Below the pieces are notes generated by a model. That model worked only from the letters and a program-made list of their open reading frames with translations. It searched no databases and was not told where the DNA came from. From assembly GCA_026129185.1 (NCBI GenBank), contig JAHCIO010000001.1, forward strand, positions 132,972 through 196,971: a stretch of 64,000 nucleotides of DNA. The letters are read 5' to 3'. Shown here piece after piece: positions 1-6,706 of this stretch; within the stretch, counting starts at the first letter, position 1, and the number at the start of each line of letters is the position of its first letter. Both the position numbers and the translations under genes were made by a program. Source of the stretch: Promineifilum sp019695075. GTDB taxonomy: Bacteria; Chloroflexota; Anaerolineae; Promineifilales; Promineifilaceae.

Positions 1-1211
1 AAGCGGTTGAAGATCAGGTTGATGAATTCACCTTCGATCTGCCACTGCGCTTCAGCCAGCGCCGGCGTCGCTTGCTCTGCCAACTCCTCGTCTGTACGAA
101 TGGCGGCCGGATCACCCAGGCGCGTGCGCGCGCAGGCCTCCGCGAAGCTCTCCAGCAGCAGCCGGGGTATCTTTTTGCCCCACAGGATGACCAGGGTGTA
201 AAGCGCCAGCCGGATGGGCAGGCCGCCGGTGTAGAGGGCCAGCACCTTGTGGCGGTCATTGTTCTCGTCGGCCACCATCGCCAGGCTTTGGGCGAATGAC
301 GTCAGCCCTTCCTCTTGGCGATCCTTGGCCAGCTGGGCGAAAAACTCACCCACCTCATCGATACTGAGGCGCTTCAGGCTGATGTCAGCCAGGCGGCGGT
401 TAAGGGCCGGCGGCGCCTCGGCCACCGCTGCGCGCATATTGGCAAAAAACGACTCGCCTTCGGTCTCCTGACTGGCCGCCAAAGGGTCAACGGATGACCC
501 TAGTTTGAGGTTGGGGCCGCGCCCGGCCAGCACCAGGGTGATATTATCAACAGGTTGCGGGCGGTGCTCCTCGCGAGTCGCCCCGCCGATAAACTCGGAG
601 AGCCACTGATGAGTCCGCGTGGCCAGGTCGTCCGGGTAGAGCAGGCCTTCTTCGAGCAACTTCTCCCAGGCTTCGTAGGTTAGTCGTTCGACGGTATCGA
701 TCAAGAAGACGACGCGCCTTTCGCGGCCGATCCCACGCAGATCATTCTCAAAGGCCCAGACCGCATTTTGCTGCGCGTCATTCATGCTGTCCTGCAAGGC
801 CCCTTGCGCGCGCAGTCGCTCGACCTTCCCCTTAGCGCTGATGAAACTGCGGAAGTTGAGCTTGCCGCTATAGGCCGCCAGGCTCTCGTAGAGGGCAACG
901 ACAAACTGATAGCGGTCGTGCAGGCGAATATCGATCACGTCGACGATATCGGAGATGATGGGATCAGTTAGCTGGGCGTCGAGGACGTTGGGGTCGTCGT
1001 TGGGTGTGCGGATGCGGTCGCGAAGTTCTTCTAGTAGCCGGGTCTTACCCATGCCGCCACGCCCTTTCACTAACACGACGTGGAACGCCTTGTCGTCAGA
1101 GCCAGTTTCCACAGTCTTCAGGACTTTTTTCCAGGCCCCCTGCTGGCCGATCATCCTGGTACTTGAATAGGCTGCCTTCAGAAATTCAGTGTCTTGGTAG
1201 ATGTCGGACAT
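1..1211 (-). CDS. STAND-family NTPase (NACHT/NB-ARC-like), 3' end beyond window
   Basis: The frame stays open from an ATG at 1211 to the left edge, so about 403 residues are visible and the C-terminus is missing. A Walker A motif, GRGGMGKT, lies at about residues 50-57, a Walker B-like 'VVFLIDTVERL' at about 165-175, a sensor-like 'LVLAGRG' near 225, and 'TGGLPIRLAL' near 328. The last matches the GLPLAL-type motif of NB-ARC/STAND ATPases. Proteins of this class are nucleotide-dependent switches that usually carry sensor repeats or an effector at one end, but the part that would show this is outside the window. The ATG lies 2 nt after the stop of the upstream gene, so the two are almost certainly co-transcribed. 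The NTPase call is strong; the role is unknown. Confidence 0.85.
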   Translation of the reverse strand, partial: MSDIYQDTEFLKAAYSSTRMIGQQGAWKKVLKTVETGSDDKAFHVVLVKGRGGMGKTRLLEELRDRIRTPNDDPNVLDAQLTDPIISDIVDVIDIRLHDRYQFVVALYESLAAYSGKLNFRSFISAKGKVERLRAQGALQDSMNDAQQNAVWAFENDLRGIGRERRVVFLIDTVERLTYEAWEKLLEEGLLYPDDLATRTHQWLSEFIGGATREEHRPQPVDNITLVLAGRGPNLKLGSSVDPLAASQETEGESFFANMRAAVAEAPPALNRRLADISLKRLSIDEVGEFFAQLAKDRQEEGLTSFAQSLAMVADENNDRHKVLALYTGGLPIRLALYTLVILWGKKIPRLLLESFAEACARTRLGDPAAIRTDEELAEQATPALAEAQWQIEGEFINLIFNR

Positions 1212-1213
1212 GG

Positions 1214-2254
1214 CTAATTTCCTTGCGGCTGGGCTGGCGCTGGCATGTGGGCAACAAGGTGGACGACGGCCGCTTCCAATTGGAAGCGGGGCGAGTCAGG
1301 TACGTGGCTGATGACGCCGGCGCCGACGAGCACGCCCAGTTCCTTCTTGTCATCATACTGGGAGATGTCGAACTGCCCGGCGCGATACTGCTGGGCGCGC
1401 CGGACCAGCACCTCGACGTAGTCTCGACTCAGACCCGCCCTCTCGACATACATAGCCAGGCAGTGTTGGCAGTCGTCGGGGCCAAGCGATATAGCGGGGT
1501 GCTGGAAATGTCGCTCCAGCAAATGCAGGTTGACGAAGGGGTTGGGCGTCAGCATCGCCTGTAGAGCGGCGACGAGGGCCGCACGCGCGTCGTCATCGAG
1601 AGCGGCGATAGCGGCGATCACAGCTGCGGGCGCAACCATTGTTGCGCCGACAGCCGCGGGGTCGGCTCTTAACAGCGCCCATAGCTGCGCGGCCGGGTCG
1701 GTCAGCCCTTCCAGAGGGAATGTCACGTCTTCCCAGCGCAACCGGGCCGCCGACAGCGCATACTTATCGCGCCGGGCGAGGACGACGCGACTCTGTGGAT
1801 TGGCGACTTCGTTGGGGAACAGGAAGGGAATGAGGATATGCTGCTCGACCCACTGGCGCTCGGCGGGCTCGAGTTCGTCGTAGCCATCGGCCAGCAAGAC
1901 GGGAGCCATACCTTGCGACGATGCGGATGCCGCAATAGCAATGAACTCCTCCACGCCCGCGGCCGCCCGCTCTACATCCCCGGCCGCCAATAAAGGCATC
2001 CACACTCCCTGATTCCCAGCCCAGTGCCATTGGCCCGCAAAGTCATCAGGGCGACCATCGGCCAGAGTAAGCCATACCATTGGCACGTCTCTGGCATCGA
2101 GTTCCTCTCCAGTCTTATGCAGCAGCGTTGTCTTGCCACAGCCCGGCGGGCCGGTGACAGATCGCATCCGGGTTGGGTTGGGATGCGGAGCGATACACCA
2201 GTCAGAAAGGGTAGCTACGGCAATGTTGCGTTCGACATACGAATCCCGATGCAT
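1214..2254 (-). CDS. STAND-like P-loop NTPase with C-terminal winged helix (copy 2)
   Basis: This 346-residue protein has Walker A GPPGCGKTT (about 35-43), Walker B 'APVLLADGYDEL', an arginine-bearing sensor strand 'RVVLARRDKYAL', and a C-terminal segment of about 80 residues that reads like a winged helix ('DDKKELGVLVGAGVIS'). It is a close paralogue of the 352-residue gene at 5648-6706. From about residue 95 onward the two are nearly identical, while the P-loop regions have diverged ('HPNPTRMRS' is shared, the strand after the P-loop differs). It has its own promoter-like element about 125 nt upstream and is followed after 2 nt by the next NTPase gene. The P-loop is certain; the STAND/AAA assignment is from motif order. 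Confidence 0.85.
   Translation of the reverse strand: MHRDSYVERNIAVATLSDWCIAPHPNPTRMRSVTGPPGCGKTTLLHKTGEELDARDVPMVWLTLADGRPDDFAGQWHWAGNQGVWMPLLAAGDVERAAAGVEEFIAIAASASSQGMAPVLLADGYDELEPAERQWVEQHILIPFLFPNEVANPQSRVVLARRDKYALSAARLRWEDVTFPLEGLTDPAAQLWALLRADPAAVGATMVAPAAVIAAIAALDDDARAALVAALQAMLTPNPFVNLHLLERHFQHPAISLGPDDCQHCLAMYVERAGLSRDYVEVLVRRAQQYRAGQFDISQYDDKKELGVLVGAGVISHVPDSPRFQLEAAVVHLVAHMPAPAQPQGN
1247..1971 (-). repeat. Long direct repeat, copy A (within 346-aa NTPase gene)
   Basis: About 725 bp match 5669-6399 almost base for base. The clearest length difference is 6 nt, which gives two extra Asp codons in the other copy. Similarity stops sharply on the promoter-proximal side at about 1971, within the coding sequence. 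This indicates recent duplication or ongoing gene conversion between the two NTPase genes. Confidence 0.85.
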
Positions 2255-2378
2255 TTGGCTCTACCTTCCCAGAACAGCGGGGTGATCGAAAGACGGACGA
2301 CATGGAACCTCTGTCGGGATACGTCGTTCCACTCCGGACACAATCCGGCTCCATATGACGACGCAGACAGACTAAGCC

Positions 2379-2407
2379 ATCATAGCATATTCTGATTGAT
2401 TTGTCAG
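2379..2407 (-). promoter_or_regulatory. Sigma70-type promoter for 346-aa NTPase
   Basis: Read on the minus strand, CTGACA (2407-2402), a 17-nt spacer and TATGAT (2384-2379) match the housekeeping consensus well. It lies in the 189-nt gap between the upstream NTPase gene and the ATG at 2254, giving a leader of roughly 115-120 nt. Confidence 0.6.
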
Positions 2408-2443
2408 CCGGCAATTTGGGAGAAAACGAGGGGTCGCTGTCCT

Positions 2444-3892
2444 TCAATACTGCCCACGGAGGATGTCGTCTGTGAGACGAATGGCCTCCTTCCATTCAGC
2501 GTCGGTGATCGGCCGCATGACAGGTGGCCGTGCCGTATGAACGGTAATGAGTTGGTCAATGAGCGTCACCAGGCGGCGCGGGGAGCCGTTGGCCTCGACC
2601 AGCACCCGCTCGTCAATGTCGCCCAGCTCCGGCGTGACGAGGTCGGTCAGGCTGCGCCGGGCCGCGCCCGCGGCGATATAGCGTTCCATGAGCAGCGCCT
2701 GCAGCCGCTGGCGCTCCCAGTGCAGTTCGATGAACCGCGCGTCTTCGTCGGCCACGCCAGCCCGCAGCAAGCGCTGTTGTACGTCGTCGCGCAACTCCAG
2801 GGGTAAAAAGCCTTTCAGATAGATTCCCTGCGCAGCAAAGGCAGGGGCCTTGTCCAACAAAGGCCGCAGGATTTTCATCATGTCTCGGCGCGTGCGTTGC
2901 TCGGTGTCGATCCCATCTATTGCCAGGAAGATGGTTTCTATCTCCCAGGCATGGGTGGCCTTAACCGCGTCCTGCCAACTGCCGGCCGGATTGGCGGCTG
3001 CCTCACTGCTTGTTAGCCGTTCCTGTAACGACGTAAGCCACGTCTTCAGTAGCTCCGTGGGCATGGCGGGACGGACAATCGGCCGATTCAGCAATCGCCA
3101 CAGCGCGGCCAGCCCCCATGTCGGTGACGGCTCCCGCTCGCTTAGCAACCGTTCCAGCACACGCCGTAATTCGCGTCCGCCGCGCGCCAGCAGCCAGAGC
3201 ATGGCCTCGTCTTGCGCCGCCGTCGGTTCTGCCTGGCGATGGGCAAATTGCTCGACGACCTGCACAAATAAGTCAGTGGCGATGGCGCGAATCAAGCGAC
3301 GGTTGAGGTCAGCGGCGTCAACTGCCGCCTGACCAGTATAAGCCACAGTGACATTCAATGTCCGGCGTGGTTCGGTGCGGATGTGGGCTTCCAGGGCGAA
3401 CCGGGTCGTGGTCTTGCCCGCGCCGGGGCGGCCAAAGACAAAGCTGTGTTGCCGTCGCCGCAGCTCTTCGAGGATGAACCCGTCCAGCCGCCGGGCGTAG
3501 ACAGGATCGACGAAAAACGCTAATGGTGAGAAAAGCGGCTTTGATTCGGCCAGGGATTGCTGCGGCTGACTGCTTGGAAGGGCGGGCGACGGCGTGAGGG
3601 CGATGGCTGGCTTATCGGCCGTTGGCGCCGTCGATAACTCGGCCGATAGGTCGTGTACCTGTCCATTAACGCCTGCGGTAGAGGTGGCACTGATGCCGGG
3701 CAATTCTTCCAGTTCAATGCGATCGGCGTGGGCGTATTCCTGTTCGGCGGTCTGATTGGCAAAGGGGTCGCGTCTAAAGCCGTTGCTATTAAGGAACTGC
3801 CAGCGAGGTAACTTGAAGTGAGTGGGAAGAGAAGCTATCGGTTTCCCGGTGGTAGTTTCAGCTACGTCCTGATTCGCGACTGTTGGTTGCAT
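2444..3892 (-). CDS. P-loop NTPase with N-terminal 'DPFANQTAEQE' segment
   Basis: The protein is 482 residues from the ATG at 3892, which is preceded by a good AGGAGG site. An open frame extends to 4063 but lacks one. Residues about 30-60 contain 'GFRRDPFANQTAEQE', a type of segment that I recall preceding the P-loop domain in some uncharacterised bacterial ATPases. A low-complexity linker follows (about 65-115), then Walker A GRPGAGKTTT (about 154-163), Walker B 'IFLAIDGID' (about 320), and a C-terminal 'NGSPRRLVTLIDQL' that resembles the sensor-2/lid region of Orc/Cdc6-like AAA proteins. There is no membrane segment. The function is unknown. It starts the second half of the NTPase block. 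Confidence 0.8.
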   Translation of the reverse strand: MQPTVANQDVAETTTGKPIASLPTHFKLPRWQFLNSNGFRRDPFANQTAEQEYAHADRIELEELPGISATSTAGVNGQVHDLSAELSTAPTADKPAIALTPSPALPSSQPQQSLAESKPLFSPLAFFVDPVYARRLDGFILEELRRRQHSFVFGRPGAGKTTTRFALEAHIRTEPRRTLNVTVAYTGQAAVDAADLNRRLIRAIATDLFVQVVEQFAHRQAEPTAAQDEAMLWLLARGGRELRRVLERLLSEREPSPTWGLAALWRLLNRPIVRPAMPTELLKTWLTSLQERLTSSEAAANPAGSWQDAVKATHAWEIETIFLAIDGIDTEQRTRRDMMKILRPLLDKAPAFAAQGIYLKGFLPLELRDDVQQRLLRAGVADEDARFIELHWERQRLQALLMERYIAAGAARRSLTDLVTPELGDIDERVLVEANGSPRRLVTLIDQLITVHTARPPVMRPITDAEWKEAIRLTDDILRGQY

Positions 3893-4274
3893 CCACAAGC
3901 CTCCTGGCAACGAGGTATGATCTAAGCCCGGAGGTTGTGGCGCAGGCTGCGGTCCACCTGAGCAAACGGAGCTGATTGTTGTGGCTATCGTGCCGGTGTC
4001 ACTTGTCGACCCAAAGTAGGACGCCCCGTGTCGATGATGCGCCCTGAAGTAACTTGGAAACACTGACCTTCTAAAGTCGCCTCTAATTACCCGTCACCAC
4101 AAAACAATTCAACCAACCCTATCTGTTCCCGGAATCACAGTTTCACCGCCCTCTTTGGGCAACGCTGTGTGCAGCCTGGCCATGCCGGCTGCGAAAGCAT
4201 AAGGTATTTCCCTGTCTAAGGGATACTTCAATAATAGCCGCGCGGTCTAACGCTCACAATCGATCGGCTGGTCT

Positions 4275-4295
4275 CAATCTGTCACCAATCTGTCA
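4275..4295 (-). promoter_or_regulatory. Direct repeat, possible operator, in the 427-nt gap 3893-4319
   Basis: The decamer TGACAGATTG (minus-strand sense) occurs twice, at 4284-4275 and 4295-4286, with an 11-nt period, close to one helical turn. It lies 25-45 nt after the stop of the upstream NTPase gene and about 380 nt before the ATG at 3892. No convincing -10 box, gene or terminator hairpin was seen in the rest of the gap. The regulatory role is a guess from spacing alone. Confidence 0.3.
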
Positions 4296-4319
4296 AAACT
4301 AACGGCTAGTACTGGGACA

Positions 4320-5651
4320 CTAGCGTTGTTGGCTATAGTCCTCTAGCCAGTAGTCGCCCAGGCCGGGCTTGTTAAGCAAATAGATAGGGGATTTAGGGTT
4401 GGGTTCGACGGCCTTGCGCGCCCGCGAGACGATGGAGTAGAGATTGCTAGCTTCGCCTGCAATCCCCTGCAACTCCGGATCAGTGTCAATGTTTATCCGT
4501 CCGCGACGGCGGCGCAGCAGTCGCAGCAATTCGAACGGCTTGTCCTCGATCTTCAGCCGGCGCGCCCCACGCCAAACACAGTGGTTGATCTCGTCAAGGC
4601 GCAGTGGAACGTGGCGCTGGAACAGCAACAGCCACAGGGCCTCTATCCCGTCGGTATCGATGGGCAGCGGCGTGGGGGGGATGGCGCGCTGGGTAGCGTA
4701 GAGAGCGGTCTCGGCCAGATACAGCCAACCGGCCGGGCTGTGGCCGCCGAACTCCTCGATGAGCAGCTCATCGGCGCGTTTCAAGGCCGCCATCGTTAAC
4801 AGGTCGGTCAGCAGCAGCGGCGCGTCGGGTCGGGCGCAGCGCAGGTGGCGATCGGCCACATCGCGGCACTCTTCGGCTGTCCAACTGGTGTAGGTCAGGT
4901 GGACGCGGGCGCGAGCGCGCTCCAGGATATCGCTGGCGCGCAGCGGTTCGTCGCGCAGAGTGATGGCGACAAGGAAGTCGGGATTGTCGGTCAGATCAAG
5001 CCGGCCGAGCAGGTCGCCCAGGCGAGCCATATCGGCCGGTCCCAGCGGCTCCGGCGGGTCGACGGTGAAGAGGACACGCCGGCAATCGAGCGCCTCGGCC
5101 AGCAAGACTAGCTCCTGCATCAGAGCGCTGATGCCCATGGGCGTGTCGCCGGTGCCGAAGACGTCGGCCGCGGGCGTGGCCTCATAGACCGGACGCAGTT
5201 CGGCGGGCAGAGTACGCAGGAAAGTGTGGTAGCGGCCCGGCCCGCCGTGGCGCTGGAGCAGGGCGCGCAAAAAGCCGCGCTGATACTCGTCCAGGCGGGC
5301 GGCGGCGGTGTGGTCATGGCGCAAGCGGCTGGCCACATTTTCGCCGGCGATAGCCAGCATCTGCGCCAGGTGACTCGGTTCGGATGGCAGATAAGCGCCC
5401 GGCGCGCCCGGCCAACGCTCCAGTGGATAGGGCAGGTGCAAGATGTCGTTGTGGTGGCGCAGCCAGGCGCTCAGAGCGATAGACTTGCCGCTTCCCGGTG
5501 GCCCGGCCAGCAGCAACCAGCGGTCGAGCGTACCCAGCTGCCGGTCGGCCGCGGCAGATACATAGCATACCCGCCACCACAGCTGCTCCTGCTCGTCGGA
5601 GCGCACCGTCGGCCGGAAGGGCCAATCGAGGTAGGCGGCATTGGTGGTCAC
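4320..5651 (-). CDS. P-loop NTPase fused to OmpR/PhoB-type winged helix
   Basis: The 443-residue protein starts at a GTG (5651) that overlaps the upstream stop by 4 nt (GTGA), which points to translational coupling. Walker A is GPPGSGKS (about 50-57). A beta-strand 'RRVLFTVDPPEPLG' near 210-225 is the likely Walker B region with Asp as the acidic residue. The C-terminal ~90 residues end in 'SIVSRARKAVEPNPKSPIY' followed by 'GLGDYWL'. This closely follows the recognition helix and wing of transcriptional regulatory C-terminal (OmpR-like) domains, so DNA binding is plausible. This could make it the regulator of the cluster or a signal-coupled activator. Confidence 0.8.
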   Translation of the reverse strand: MTTNAAYLDWPFRPTVRSDEQEQLWWRVCYVSAAADRQLGTLDRWLLLAGPPGSGKSIALSAWLRHHNDILHLPYPLERWPGAPGAYLPSEPSHLAQMLAIAGENVASRLRHDHTAAARLDEYQRGFLRALLQRHGGPGRYHTFLRTLPAELRPVYEATPAADVFGTGDTPMGISALMQELVLLAEALDCRRVLFTVDPPEPLGPADMARLGDLLGRLDLTDNPDFLVAITLRDEPLRASDILERARARVHLTYTSWTAEECRDVADRHLRCARPDAPLLLTDLLTMAALKRADELLIEEFGGHSPAGWLYLAETALYATQRAIPPTPLPIDTDGIEALWLLLFQRHVPLRLDEINHCVWRGARRLKIEDKPFELLRLLRRRRGRINIDTDPELQGIAGEASNLYSIVSRARKAVEPNPKSPIYLLNKPGLGDYWLEDYSQQR

Positions 5652-6706
5652 GCGGTGGCTCCCTGGAGGTGGGCAACAAGGTGAACGACGGCCGTTTCCA
5701 ATTGGAAGCGGGGCGAATTATACACGTAGCTGATGACGCCGGCGTTGACGAGCACGTCCAGTTCTTTCTTGTCGTCATACTGGGTGAGGTCGAACTGCCC
5801 GGCGGGAAACTGCTGGGCGCGCCGGACCAGCACCTCGACGTAGTCTCGGCTCAGACCCGCCCTCTCGACATACTTCGCCAGGCAGTGTTGGCAGTCGTCG
5901 GGGCCAAGCGGTATGGCGGGGTGCTGGAAATGTCGTTCCAGCAAATGCAGGTTGACGAAGGGGTTGGGCGTCAGCATCGCCTGTAGAGCGGCGACGAGGG
6001 CCGCACGCGCGTCGTCATCGTCATCGAGAGCGGTGATCGCGGCGATCACAGCTGCGGGCACGACCATCGTTGCGCCGACAGCCGCGGGGTCGGCCCTCAA
6101 CAGCGCCCATAGCTGCGCGGCCGGGTCGGTCAGCCCCTCCAGGGTCAAAGCCATGTCTTCCCAGCGCAACCGGGCCGCCGACAGCGCATACTCATCGCGC
6201 CGGGCGAGGACGACGCGACTCTGCGGATTGGCGACTTCGTTGGGGAACAGGAAGGGGATGAGGATCTCCTGCTCAACCCGCATGCTCTCGGCGAGCTTGA
6301 GTTCGTCGTAGCCATCGGCCAGCAGGACGGGAGCCATACCATGCGACGATGCGGATGCCGCAATAGCAATGAACTCCTCCACGCTCGCGGCCGCCCGCTT
6401 GGCGTCTTCAGCCTGCAAATAGCGCGACCAGACGGCTTCATTCTCAGCCCAGGGCCGCCTCGCCAGGCCCTCATGGACTATTGAGAGGTCGAGCCAGAGC
6501 ACGGCGGCATCCTGCTGCCGGAGCGCTTCGCGCAGTTGACGCAGAAAGGTCGTCTTACCTACGCCCGGTGGGCCTACAATGGAACGCATCCGTGTAGGGT
6601 TTGGATGAGAGGCCATCGCCCAGTCAAGTAAAACTTTGGTGCTCAAATTGCGCTCGACGTACGGATCCGCCGGTATAGGTGTGCTCGTGGGATCCGCTTT
6701 CATCAC
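5648..6706 (-). CDS. STAND-like P-loop NTPase with C-terminal winged helix (copy 1)
   Basis: The protein has 352 residues from a GTG at 6706 (or 351 from the ATG at 6703). The GTG overlaps the upstream stop (GTGA). Walker A is GPPGVGKTT (about 45-53), Walker B 'APVLLADGYDEL' (about 127-138), and the sensor strand 'RVVLARRDEYAL'. A winged-helix-like C-terminus ends at 'FQLETAVVHLVAHL'. It is a paralogue of the gene at 1214-2254 and differs by two extra Asp in a poly-Asp loop and by a diverged N-terminal third. Its fixed place between the membrane NTPase and the winged-helix NTPase suggests that all three work together. Confidence 0.85.
   Translation of the reverse strand: MMKADPTSTPIPADPYVERNLSTKVLLDWAMASHPNPTRMRSIVGPPGVGKTTFLRQLREALRQQDAAVLWLDLSIVHEGLARRPWAENEAVWSRYLQAEDAKRAAASVEEFIAIAASASSHGMAPVLLADGYDELKLAESMRVEQEILIPFLFPNEVANPQSRVVLARRDEYALSAARLRWEDMALTLEGLTDPAAQLWALLRADPAAVGATMVVPAAVIAAITALDDDDDARAALVAALQAMLTPNPFVNLHLLERHFQHPAIPLGPDDCQHCLAKYVERAGLSRDYVEVLVRRAQQFPAGQFDLTQYDDKKELDVLVNAGVISYVYNSPRFQLETAVVHLVAHLQGATA
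5669..6399 (-). repeat. Long direct repeat, copy B (within 352-aa NTPase gene)
   Basis: About 731 bp, near-identical to 1247-1971 in the same orientation. Recombination between the copies would excise about 4.4 kb carrying the winged-helix NTPase and the 'DPFANQTAEQE' NTPase. Confidence 0.85.
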
